A DNA stretch of 64,000 nt from CAWIMX01 sp963792785. GTDB lineage: Bacteria; Acidobacteriota; Vicinamibacteria; Vicinamibacterales; CAVVIG01. The stretch covers positions 558,001 through 622,000 of the forward strand of contig CAWBXO010000002.1 in assembly GCA_963792785.1 (NCBI GenBank), written 5' to 3'. The translations under genes were made by a program, and so were the position numbers. The notes beneath the pieces are model-generated. The model saw only the letters and a list, made by a program, of their open reading frames with translations. It was not told the DNA's origin and did no database searches. Shown piece after piece: positions 16,020 through 24,577 of the stretch (its first letter is position 1; each line of letters starts with the position of its first letter).

Positions 16020-16296
16020 CGCGGCGGGCAGGCCGGACGGCGGCGGCCGTTCGGAGCGCGCCGCGCGCTGCCGGTCATCGTCCAGCCGGCCGGAACTCGG
16101 CCGCAGCGATTCATGGCCGCGACTTCCCGGCGCGTGATCCGTGAGGCCCTGAACACCCATGCTCATGCATGCGCGATCGACCGTCGCCCAACCATGCCCC
16201 TAGTCGCGCGCCGGGGCGAGCGACAGCGAGAGTACGAGCGGAGGCCGAGTTCCCGGCGCGCGGAGACGGCCGCCGACGGCCGGCCTGCCCGACGCG
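16020..16296 (-). mobile_element. MITE-like repeat, copy B (inverted relative to copy A)
   Basis: 277 bp with the same terminal sequences as copy A: cgcggcgggcaggccgg at 16020-16036 and its imperfect complement ending at 16296. It is nearly identical to the reverse complement of copy A, including 64 consecutive identical bases (16081-16144). It ends 26 nt from the stop of the E1 gene. Between 15830 and 16019 I see no gene. No obvious target-site duplication. Confidence 0.85.
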
Positions 16297-16321
16297 TTCG
16301 GGCGAGTGCGCAGCGATCGGC

Positions 16322-18472
16322 TTAGAACCTGGCGATGTCTTGGATGGCTTTGAGGATGTCGGCGGACTGCGGGAGGATGGCTTCTTCGAGGTCGGGGGAG
16401 TAGGCGACCGGGGTGTTCAGCGCCCCGATGCGCCGGACCGGCGCGTCCAGATCCGTGAATAGCTCGTCGGCAATGCGCGCCGCGATCTCGGCGCCGAAGC
16501 CGCACGTCAGCTGATCTTCGTGCGCGACGATCACGCGGTTGGTCTTCCGCACCAGCGTCGGCGATCGCCTCCCAGTCGTACGGCGCAATCGTCCGCAGGT
16601 CCAGGACCGCCGCGCTGATCCCGTCCTTCTCCGCCTGCTGCGCCGCCAGCAGCGTCCGCTGCACCAGCGCGCCCCACGTGACCACCACGACGTCCGTGCC
16701 CTCGCGCCGCAACTCCGCCTTGCCGAACGGAATCGTGAAGTCGCGGCCCCGGGTACGGCCCCTTGTTGTAGGTCTGGCGGTAAAGGTGCTTGTGCTCGAG
16801 GAACATCACCGGGTCGTCGCAGCGGATCGCCGTCCGCAACAGGCCCGCGGCGTCCACCGCGGTCGACGGGAACGCGATGCGCAGGCCCGGGCAGTGCGCG
16901 AAGATGCTCTCGCCCGACTGGCTGTGATACGGCCCGCCGCCGCGCAGGTACCCGCCAATCGGCACGCGGATGACGACCGGGCAGGACCAGGTGTTGTTCG
17001 ACCGGTACCGCATCATCGACAGCTCGTCCCGGATCTGCATCATCGCCGGCCAGATGTAGTCGAAGAACTGGATCTCGACCACCGGCTTCAGCCCGCGCGT
17101 CGCCATGCCGATCGCGCGGCCCACGATGTTGGCCTCGGCGAGCGGCGAGTTGAACACGCGGTCGTCGCCGAACTGGCGCTGCAGGCCGTGCGTCAGCTTG
17201 AACACGCCGCCCTTGCCCTCGACCAGCGCCAGATTCTTTCGACTGGCGTCCGCCACGTCCTCGCCGAAGATGACAATGCGCGCGTCGCGCGCCATCTCGT
17301 CCTTGAGCGTGTGGTTGATCGCCGCGACCATCGTCCCCGGCTCGCCCGCGAACGCCGGCTCGGTGTCGAAAGCCGCCGACGTGGGATCGACGTCCGGCGA
17401 GTACACGAAATGCTCGACGCTGTCCTTCGTCGGCTTCGGCGCCGCGATCGCCGTCGCGGCCGCCTCGCTCAGCTCGCGCTCGATCTCGCGCGCCATCGCG
17501 GCGAGGTCGTGGTCCGTCGCGTAGCCGTTGGCCTTGAGGTACTGGCCGAAGCGCGCGATCGGATCGCGGTGGCGCTCCGCCTCGCGCTCGGCCGGCGGCT
17601 TGTACAACTTCTCATCGTCGGAGAGCGAGTGGGAGTACGGCCGGATCACGTGCGCGTGGACGAGCGCGGGGCCGCGCCCGGCGCGGATGTACTCGACCGC
17701 CTCGCGCATCGCGCGCAGGCTCTCGAGCAGGTCGGTGCCGTCCACCGACTCCACGTGCATGTTGGGGAACGACGCCACCAGCTTCGAGATGTCGCCGCCG
17801 GGCGTCTGCGCCTCGACCGGCACCGAGATGGCGTAGCCGTTGTCTTCAACCAGGAAGAGGACCGGCAGGCGCTCCGTGCAGGCCGTGTTGAGCGATTCCC
17901 AGAACTCGCCCTCGCTCGTGGCGCCGTCGCCGAGCGAGACGTACACCACCTCGTCGCCGTGGAAGCGCTCCGCGCGTCCGGGGATCGCCTCGACGCGGCC
18001 GTAGATGCGTCCTGCCTCGGCGCAGCCGACGGCCTGCAGCGCCTGCGTCGTCGACGGCGCTCGACTGCGAGACGATGTGGAGGGCCGGGTTCGACCAGTG
18101 CGACGGCATCTGCCGGCCGCCCGACGAAGGGTCGGTCGCGGCGCCGACGCCGGCGAGCAGCATGTCCGTGGGGGTGACGCCGAGCTGCAGGCAGAGGGCC
18201 CGGTCGCGATAGTACGGATAGAACCAGTCGTAGCCAGGCCTGAGCGCCAGGCCCGCGGCGACGAGCACGGCCTCGTGCCCGGCGCAGCTGATCTGGAAGA
18301 ACATCTGGCTCTGGCCCTTGAGCTGGATTTCCTTGTCGTCGAGCTTCCGCGACTGGAGCATCGTGCGATACGCGCCCAGCAGGCCGTCGCGATCGAGGCC
18401 GGAATCCGCGGTGCCCGAGGAAGTTGAGCCGCGCGACGAGGCCTCGCGGCCGTTGACGACGCTCGCCTTCAT
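16322..18472 (-). pseudogene. fused 2-oxoacid dehydrogenase E1 (alpha+beta), three frameshifts
   Basis: Thiamine-diphosphate E1 component of a pyruvate or branched-chain 2-oxoacid dehydrogenase, with alpha and beta parts in one polypeptide. The ThDP motif is GDGATSEGEFWESLN ... VEDNGYAISV. The beta part has FGEDVADASRKNLALVEGKGG, NSPLAEANIVGRAIG and PVVIRVPIGGYLRGGG. The frame breaks near 18052, in the CCCC run at 16747-16750, and near 16555-16565. Removing one base at each point restores a continuous protein of about 715 aa. All three are readable as single extra bases, so sequencing indels are as likely as decay. No E2/E3 genes are adjacent. Confidence 0.8.
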
Positions 18473-18520
18473 CGCCGCGAATTATAGCATCGGCCCCGAT
18501 TGGTATATCCTCAACGCCAT

Positions 18521-18883
18521 ATGGCTGGGCCGCCCGTCCGGTTGCACCGGTGGGACGAGATCGCGCTCGAAAAAGTCACCGAAATGCTGTCGCGCAAGAT
18601 CGTCACGGGCGAGCGCGAGATGCTGGCGCAGATCTATCTGAAGCGCGGCTGCCAGGTGCCGCTGCATTCGCACGAGAGCGAGCAGATGACGTACGTGCTG
18701 CAGGGCGCCCTCAAGTTTCTCGTCGGCGGCGAGGAGATCGTCGTGCGCGAGGGCGACGTGCTCCACATCCCGTCGTGGGTCGAGCACCAGGCCGAGGCCC
18801 TCGACGACACCTTCGAGCTCGACGTGTTCAGTCCGATCCGCCAGGACTGGCTGGACCATACCGACGATTACTTTCAGCGCTGA
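18521..18883 (+). CDS. cupin-domain protein
   Basis: 120 aa. Single conserved cupin barrel: motif 1 PLHSHESEQMTYVLQG with two His and a Glu as metal ligands, motif 2 REGDVLHIPSWVEHQAEAL. Such small cupins bind a metal and often act as sensors or isomerase-like enzymes; no substrate is evident. The ATG at 18521 is preferred over a TTG at 18500. It is divergent from the E1 gene with only 48 bp between, and is followed 18 nt later by lemA. Confidence 0.75.
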   Translation: MAGPPVRLHRWDEIALEKVTEMLSRKIVTGEREMLAQIYLKRGCQVPLHSHESEQMTYVLQGALKFLVGGEEIVVREGDVLHIPSWVEHQAEALDDTFELDVFSPIRQDWLDHTDDYFQR

Positions 18884-18901
18884 TCGCACCGGAGGATTCA
18901 G

Positions 18902-19465
18902 ATGATCACCCTCATCGTCATCCTGGTCGTTGTCGTGCTCCTGGCGTTGTGGGCGATCGGCACCTACAACCGCCTCGTCGCCCTGCGCAACCAGGTCCTG
19001 AACGGCTGGCGCCAGATCGACGTGCAGTTGAAGCGGCGGCACGACCTGATTCCGAATCTCGTCAACGCCGTGAAGGGCGTCATGGACTTCGAGCGCGACA
19101 CGCTCACGGCCGTGATGGAGGCCCGCTCGAAGGCCCTGACGGCCACCGGCCCGGCCGACGCGGCGCAGAAGGAAGGGCAGTTGTCGGTCGCCCTCGGGCG
19201 CCTGCTCGCGGTCGCCGAGAACTACCCGACGCTCAAGTCGAACGAGAACGTGCGCATGCTGCAGGAAGAGCTCACCGCGACGGAGAACAAGGTGGGCTTC
19301 GCGCGGCAGTTCTACAACGACATCGCGACGAAGTTCAACACCTCGCAGCAGGTGTTCCCGACGAACCTCATGGCGGGCATGTTCGGCTTCCAGCCCGCCG
19401 AGCTCTTCGAGATCACCGACGCCGGCGACCGCGAAGTCCCGACCGTGGATCTGTCGCGCAAGTAA
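18902..19465 (+). CDS. LemA family protein
   Basis: 187 aa. One N-terminal TM helix (about residues 2-20) is followed by the classic LemA signature YNRLVALRNQVLNGWRQIDVQLKRRHDLIPNLV and long helices ending ATKFNTSQQVFPTNLMAGMFGF. LemA proteins are membrane-anchored helical bundles of unknown function, very often next to HtpX-type proteases as here. A good GGAGG-type Shine-Dalgarno precedes the ATG. Confidence 0.92.
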   Translation: MITLIVILVVVVLLALWAIGTYNRLVALRNQVLNGWRQIDVQLKRRHDLIPNLVNAVKGVMDFERDTLTAVMEARSKALTATGPADAAQKEGQLSVALGRLLAVAENYPTLKSNENVRMLQEELTATENKVGFARQFYNDIATKFNTSQQVFPTNLMAGMFGFQPAELFEITDAGDREVPTVDLSRK

Positions 19466-19486
19466 CTCCCGCCAGGGGCGGGCGCC

Positions 19487-20476
19487 ATGAACCTCTACGA
19501 GCAGCAGGCCGTGAACCGGCGACAGACGTGGGTCGTGATGATCGCGTTCATCGTCTTTCTGCTGGTGCTCGGCGCGGGGTTCGACGCGTTCTTCTTCAAC
19601 ACCGGCCGCGAGTTCGTGCCGATCGGGTCGATCGTCGCGCTCGGCGTCGGGTCCGTCTCGGCCCTCGTCAGCTACTACAAAGGCGATCGGATGGTGCTGG
19701 CCGCGAGCGGCGCGCGTCCGCTCGAGGAAGTCGCCGCCGGCGCCCCGCCGGAGGAGCGGCTCAAGATCCGCCAGCTCGAGAACGTCGTGGACGAGATGGC
19801 GATCGCGGCGGGCATCCCGCGCCCGCCGGTGTACATCGTGCCCGATCCCGACCCGAACGCCTTCGCCACGGGCCGCGGCCCCGGGCATTCCTCCATCGCG
19901 GTCACGGCCGGCCTGCTCGACGCCCTCGACCGCGACGAGCTCCAGGGCGTCATCGCGCACGAGATGAGCCACGTGCGCAACTACGACACGCGCGTCATGA
20001 CGATTGTCGCGGCGCTGGTCGGCGGCGTCGTGCTGCTGTCGGACTGGGCGCGGCGCGGGATGTTCTGGGGCGGCGGCCGGCGGCGGAGCCGCGGCAGCCG
20101 CGACGGCGGCGGCGCGGGCGTGGCGGGCGCCGTGTTCTTCGTGGTCTGGATCCTCGCGGTCATCCTCGCGCCGCTCATCGCGCAGCTGCTCGCGATGATG
20201 GTGTCGCGCCGGCGCGAGTACCTGGCCGACGCGTCGGGCGCCGAGCTCACGCGCAACCCGCTGGGCCTGGCGCGCGCGCTCGAGGCAATCGAGGACGCCG
20301 ACGCGCCGACGAAGTCGATCCGCCGCGGCGCGGCCCACCTCTGCATCGCCGATCCCCTCGGCCGCCCGATGAACCTGCGGCGCGGCCGCGTCTCGGATCT
20401 GTTCGCGTCGCATCCGCCGATGGCGGATCGCATCGCCGCGCTGAAGGCAATGGCGTTCGAGTCGACCCGCGGCTAG
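19487..20476 (+). CDS. htpX: M48 family membrane metalloprotease (HtpX-like)
   Basis: 329 aa. The zinc motif HEMSH (in GVIAHEMSHVRNYDTR) and the third-ligand region EYLADASGAELT are both present. TM helices lie near residues 17-35, 44-60, 170-190 and 215-245. A Gly/Arg-rich loop (GGGRRRSRGSRDGGG) separates two membrane segments. HtpX-like enzymes degrade misfolded membrane proteins. It is 21 nt downstream of lemA, forming the common lemA-htpX pair. Confidence 0.85.
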   Translation: MNLYEQQAVNRRQTWVVMIAFIVFLLVLGAGFDAFFFNTGREFVPIGSIVALGVGSVSALVSYYKGDRMVLAASGARPLEEVAAGAPPEERLKIRQLENVVDEMAIAAGIPRPPVYIVPDPDPNAFATGRGPGHSSIAVTAGLLDALDRDELQGVIAHEMSHVRNYDTRVMTIVAALVGGVVLLSDWARRGMFWGGGRRRSRGSRDGGGAGVAGAVFFVVWILAVILAPLIAQLLAMMVSRRREYLADASGAELTRNPLGLARALEAIEDADAPTKSIRRGAAHLCIADPLGRPMNLRRGRVSDLFASHPPMADRIAALKAMAFESTRG

Positions 20477-20529
20477 CGGACCGGACGCTGAAGTACTACC
20501 GATTCGACGAACCGGGATTTCGCGATCAA

Positions 20530-20736
20530 CCGCAGAGACACGGAGACACCGAGACCCGAGAGCTGCCGGTCGTCGGCGCCGCCTCGGCGGCGCCTGCGAG
20601 GACGAACGATCCGGACACGCAAGGTCCGTGTCCCGCTCCTGCAGCCTTGTGTGTCCGGATCGTTCGCCCTCGCGGCCGGCCTGCACGGCAGGCCGGCGAC
20701 GACCTCGGGATCCTCCGAGCCTCTGTGCCTCCGTGG
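20530..20736. repeat. family-2 dispersed palindromic repeat, copy 2
   Basis: Inverted copy of the element at 3842-4047, with a 37-nt identical block (20587-20623). The internal arms 20604-20623 and 20646-20665 form a 20-nt imperfect palindrome, and a 10-bp perfect stem with loop ACG lies at 20675-20697. The element lies in the convergent gap between htpX (+) and the rhomboid gene (-), and could act as a bidirectional terminator. Confidence 0.85.
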
Positions 20737-20772
20737 TTCATTGCCCTGGGACTGATTCAGCCGATACGCTCA

Positions 20773-21549
20773 CTAGTGAATATGCCGATCGGAGCGTCCG
20801 CCTGAATACACGTCGAACTTGCGGCGCTGCCGGTCGTACTTCCACTTCAACCAGCGGTATTTGATCTCGCCGGAGAGGCCCGACGTGAGGCCGCGCGCGC
20901 CCGTGCCGGGGCGGCGCAGCCGCAGGCCCTTCAGGTACAGGTAGCCGACCACGATGCCGCCGAGGTGCGCGCCGTGCGCGACGCCGCTCGTCGAGTCCGA
21001 GACCGACAGGAAGGAAATCGCGCCGAGGATCAGCACGAAGTACTTCGCCGGGATCGGGAAGACGAAATAGAGGAAGACCGGCTGGTCCGGAAAGTACAGC
21101 GCGTACGCGAGCAGGATGCCGTAGATCGCGCCCGACGCGCCGATGGTCGCCGAGTAATACGCGCTCGTCGAGAAGAGCCCGAGCAGCAGCATCGTCGCCG
21201 CGGCGCCGAGGCCGGTGATGAAGTAGTACTTCAGGAAAAACCGCGTGCCCCAGATCCGCTCGAGCTCGGTCCCGAACATCCACAGCGCCAGCATGTTGAA
21301 GAGGATGTGGAACACCCCCCCGTGGATGAACATGTAGGTGACGGGCTGCCAGATCCGGAAGTGCTCGAACACGTCGACGGGCGCGAGGCCCAGCCAGCGC
21401 ACGAGCGGCGCCATGGCGCTCGGCCACGTGATGAGGAACATCACCACGTTCGTCCAGATGAGCGCCTTCAGCGCGGGCGACAGCCGTCCGGGGCCGAACG
21501 AGAACGTCGAGGAAGAGGAAGCAGGCCTGCGCATGGCGCGTTCCGGCAT
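20773..21549 (-). CDS. rhomboid family intramembrane serine protease
   Basis: 258 aa. Six TM segments with the catalytic Ser in IGASGAIYG and the catalytic His in VAHGAHLGG; the L1-loop motif WQPVTYMFIHGGVFHILFNM with ELERIWG follows rhomboid family usage. Cleaves TM helices of membrane substrates. The start could also be the ATG at 21534. The gene follows murJ by 25 nt and is probably the last gene of that operon. Confidence 0.88.
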   Translation of the reverse strand: MPERAMRRPASSSSTFSFGPGRLSPALKALIWTNVVMFLITWPSAMAPLVRWLGLAPVDVFEHFRIWQPVTYMFIHGGVFHILFNMLALWMFGTELERIWGTRFFLKYYFITGLGAAATMLLLGLFSTSAYYSATIGASGAIYGILLAYALYFPDQPVFLYFVFPIPAKYFVLILGAISFLSVSDSTSGVAHGAHLGGIVVGYLYLKGLRLRRPGTGARGLTSGLSGEIKYRWLKWKYDRQRRKFDVYSGGRSDRHIH

Positions 21550-21574
21550 CGTACCACGCGCGCGCGCGGATCGA

Positions 21575-23194
21575 TCAGCGGCGGGCCCGCGCGCCCACCG
21601 CGGCGAGCGCGTCGTCGAACTCCTCGAGGCGCAGCAGCCTGGCGGCCGCGGCGAGCACGGCGAGCGCGAGGCCGATCGCGGCGCCGAGCCGAAGCGCCTG
21701 CAGCGTCGTGCCTGAGCCCGGCAGCGCGCCGGCCAGCCACCGCTCGCCGTAGTACGCCGCGCCGGCCATGCACGCGGTGGCCGCGGCAATCTTCGCGACC
21801 GTGCCGGCGAGGCGGCGGCCGTCGATGCCGTCGAGCTCGCGGCGCAGCAGCACGATCAGCGCGGCGCCGTTCACCAGCGCGGCCAGCGACGTGGAGAACG
21901 CGAGCGCGCGGAACCCCCACGGCCCGACGAGCGTGAGGCAGGCCGCGAGGTTGGTCGCGATCGCGACGGCACTCACCATCACCGGCACGCGGCTCCGGTC
22001 GAGCGCGTAGAAGGCCGGCGCCGCGATCCGCACGGTCGAATAGCCGACGAGTCCGGCCGCGTAGAGGCGCAGGGCGGCGGCCGTGGCGGCCGTGTCCGAC
22101 GGCTGGAACCGGCCGTGCTCGAAGAGCAGGCGCACGATCGGCGTCGCGAGGACGACGAGGCCGACGGTCGCCGGGACGTTCACCGCGAGCATCAGCCGCA
22201 GCCCGTGCGACAGCGTCGCGCGCACGCCGGCTCGATCCGCGCGCGCCGCCGCGCGCGACACGGCCGGGAGCGTGGCCGTGGCGATCGACACGCCGAACAG
22301 CCCGATCGGCAGATACATCAGCCGGAACGCGTAGCTGAGCCACGAGGCCACGCCGGTGCCCAGGCTCGTCGCGATCTGCGTCGTCACGAACAGATTCACC
22401 TGCGTCGCGGCGACGCCGACGACGCCCGGTCCCATCAGCAGCAGCACCTGCCGCAGATCCGGGTCGGCCACGTCGAGCGCGGGCCGGTACCGGAAGCCCT
22501 CACGCCGCGCCGCCGGCCACTGCAGCGCCACCTGCCCCACGCCGCCGACGAGCGCGCCGATCGCCACGGCCGTGACGGCGGGCCAGCCGAGCCGTCCCAT
22601 GGCGGGCGTCAGCGCGACGACGCACGCGATCATGGCGACGTTGAACATCGCGGGCGAGAGCGACGGCACGAAGTAGTGGTGCAGCGAGTTGAGCGTCCCC
22701 ATCAGCACGGTGGCGACGGCCACGAGCGTGAGGAACGGCAGCACGATGCGCGTCAGGTGGATCGTGAGCTCGAGCTTGCCGGGAACGCTCGCGTAGTCGC
22801 CCGCGTACGCGCGGATGATCGGTGCGGCGAAGATCATGCCGGCCGCGACGCACGCCAGCGTCACGAGGAGCAGCGCCGTCAGTACCTGGCTGGCGAGCCG
22901 CCACGCCGACGCGCGGCCGCGCTGCGCCAGGTGGCGGGTGAACGTGGGCACGAACGCGGCGTTCATCGCGCCTTCCGCGAACAGGTCGCGCAGGAGGTTG
23001 GGGATGCGGAACGCGACGTAGAACGCGTCCATCTGATCGCTCGCGCCGAAGTACGAGGCGAAGAGGATCTCGCGCGCCACGCCGAGCAGGCGGCTGACGA
23101 GCGTGGCCGCGCCCGAGAGGCCGGCCGATCGCGCGAGTGTCGGCGCCGGTGCGAGGTGGTCGGGGGAGTCCGGGGCGGGCGTGGAGGGAGGCAA
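21575..23194 (-). CDS. murJ: lipid II flippase MurJ
   Basis: 539 aa. MviN/MurJ family of the MOP superfamily, with about 14 TM helices. The N-terminal signature SGAATLVSRLLGVAREILFASYFGASDQMDAFYVAFRIPNLLRDLFAEGAMNAAFVP is unmistakable. It flips lipid II for peptidoglycan synthesis. The start is a TTG at 23194, six bases after the yqeY-like stop; no better initiation codon precedes the conserved N-terminus. Confidence 0.93.
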   Translation of the reverse strand: MPPSTPAPDSPDHLAPAPTLARSAGLSGAATLVSRLLGVAREILFASYFGASDQMDAFYVAFRIPNLLRDLFAEGAMNAAFVPTFTRHLAQRGRASAWRLASQVLTALLLVTLACVAAGMIFAAPIIRAYAGDYASVPGKLELTIHLTRIVLPFLTLVAVATVLMGTLNSLHHYFVPSLSPAMFNVAMIACVVALTPAMGRLGWPAVTAVAIGALVGGVGQVALQWPAARREGFRYRPALDVADPDLRQVLLLMGPGVVGVAATQVNLFVTTQIATSLGTGVASWLSYAFRLMYLPIGLFGVSIATATLPAVSRAAARADRAGVRATLSHGLRLMLAVNVPATVGLVVLATPIVRLLFEHGRFQPSDTAATAAALRLYAAGLVGYSTVRIAAPAFYALDRSRVPVMVSAVAIATNLAACLTLVGPWGFRALAFSTSLAALVNGAALIVLLRRELDGIDGRRLAGTVAKIAAATACMAGAAYYGERWLAGALPGSGTTLQALRLGAAIGLALAVLAAAARLLRLEEFDDALAAVGARARR

Positions 23195-23199
23195 CGCGA

Positions 23200-23646
23200 T
23201 CAGGCGCCGAGCTTCCGCCTGACCAGTTCGTTGACGCTCTTGCCGTCGACCTGCTGGCCGGCGAGCCGCGCCATCGCCGCCTTCATCACCTTGCCCATGT
23301 CCTTCGCCGACGTGGCGCCGGTCTCGGCGATCGCGTCGACGACCGCCTTCTCGACGGCGGCCGGATCGGCGGCGGGCGGCAGGTAGGACTCGAGGATGAC
23401 GATTTCCGCCGACTCCTTGTCGGCGAGATCCTGGCGCCCGCCCTTGAGGAACTGCTCGATCGAGTCCTTGCGCTGCTTCACGAGGGCCGCCACGACAGCC
23501 GTCGACTCCCCGTCGTCCAGCGCCGCGTTCTTCTGCACTTCGCGGTTCATCAGCGCGGCTTTGAGCATGCGCAGCGCGCTCAGACGCGGCGCGTCGTGCT
23601 GACGCATCGCGTCGGCGATCGCGGTGGTGATCTCGTCGATGAGCAT
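23200..23646 (-). CDS. GatB/YqeY domain protein
   Basis: 148 aa. YqeY-type stand-alone domain related to the tail of GatB: LRMLKAALMNREVQK, a helical middle and GKVMKAAMARLAGQQVDGKSVNELVRRKL at the end. It may bind tRNA, but the cellular role is unknown. It follows the STN-domain gene by 8 nt. Confidence 0.9.
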   Translation of the reverse strand: MLIDEITTAIADAMRQHDAPRLSALRMLKAALMNREVQKNAALDDGESTAVVAALVKQRKDSIEQFLKGGRQDLADKESAEIVILESYLPPAADPAAVEKAVVDAIAETGATSAKDMGKVMKAAMARLAGQQVDGKSVNELVRRKLGA

Positions 23647-23654
23647 CGGCGCGG

Positions 23655-24413
23655 TCAGCGTCCCGGCTGCGTCTGCGGCGGCTGGACGATCACGCCCGGC
23701 ATGGACGTGCCGCCCGGCACGACCGCGGTTCCGGGCGGCGGCGTGGACGAGACGGGCGGGTTCGGGATGAGCTGCCCGGGCGGCAGCACCTGCTGCTCGC
23801 GCCGCGAGCCCGGCTCGGGGAGGTTCGGATCGTTGGTCTCGATCGTCTGCGGCTGCTGGAAGTTATTGAACACCGCGCCGCGGTTCGGCATCGTCACGTT
23901 CGTGATCGGCGCGCCATCGTCAGCCTGGTCATCGCCGGACCGGTTGAGTTCCGGAGGGCCGCCGACCGGGAACGGCGGCCGGCCGGCGAACCCGGGCCGC
24001 CGCATGGCCGCTTCGTTCGTGTCCCTCGGCAGCGCGGGGGCGCCCGGCGCGGCTGCTGACGACGACGTGCTGGTCGCGACCACGACGATGCGGTCGTAGC
24101 GGGAGAGGTTCGCGACGGGCATGGCGCGCGGCGCGGCCAGGTATCCGGCCGCGGAGCGCAGCACGATCTCCAGCGCGTCGGCTTCCGGAACGTTGTCCAG
24201 CTCGAGCGTGACGAGGCCGCCCGGGATCCTGTCGGCGTTGAGGATGCGCGTCTGGCCGACGCGCGCCCACTCATCGAGGATCTGCCGCACCGTGGCGTTG
24301 GTCGCGTGCAGCGACACGCGCCCGTTGCTCATGCTGAGGCTGACCTCGGCGCGCGCGGGGGAGCCCGGCGCGAGGCAGGCGAGCACGGCGAGCGCGGTGA
24401 GGAAACGCCGCAT
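23655..24413 (-). CDS. secreted STN-domain protein with Pro-rich tail
   Basis: 252 aa. Signal peptide (MRRFLTALAVLACLAPGSPARA) followed by a secretin/TonB short N-terminal-like domain (VSLHATNATVRQILDEWARVGQTRI ... GGLVTLELDNVPEADALEIVLR, about 25-100), as in the N0 domains of PilQ and GspD. The rest is a low-complexity Pro/Gly/Asn-rich tail of ~140 residues with no pore domain. It is first in the murJ operon. The ATG at 24413 is used because it opens the signal peptide. Confidence 0.7.
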   Translation of the reverse strand: MRRFLTALAVLACLAPGSPARAEVSLSMSNGRVSLHATNATVRQILDEWARVGQTRILNADRIPGGLVTLELDNVPEADALEIVLRSAAGYLAAPRAMPVANLSRYDRIVVVATSTSSSAAAPGAPALPRDTNEAAMRRPGFAGRPPFPVGGPPELNRSGDDQADDGAPITNVTMPNRGAVFNNFQQPQTIETNDPNLPEPGSRREQQVLPPGQLIPNPPVSSTPPPGTAVVPGGTSMPGVIVQPPQTQPGR

Positions 24414-24491
24414 GAAATCAGTATACGCGCAAGGCCGAGTGGCTAGCGGCCCGTGGCAGAAGTGCCTCTGGGCTGCGAGACCCGGAGGAAG

Positions 24492-24560
24492 CAACCACAG
24501 AGACCCAGAGACACAGAGAATTCCAAGATTTTCTCGGTGCCTCGCAGGCTGTGTCGACTT
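24492..24560. repeat. partial family-2 repeat (outer arm only)
   Basis: aaccacagagacccagagac-like sequence at 24492-24521 matches the outer arm of the 3842 and 20530 elements, followed by a CTCGCAGGC remnant. The central palindromes are missing. It occupies most of the gap between the aminotransferase stop and the STN-protein start. Confidence 0.55.
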
Positions 24561-24577
24561 TCAAAACGGCCTCGTGG

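Noticed and set aside
12631..16296. Conventional IS-flanked composite transposon
   Set aside because: Neither repeat copy encodes a transposase and none is present between them.
18500..18520. TTG start of the cupin gene at 18500
   Set aside because: The seven additional residues are not cupin-like and the ATG at 18521 is a better codon.
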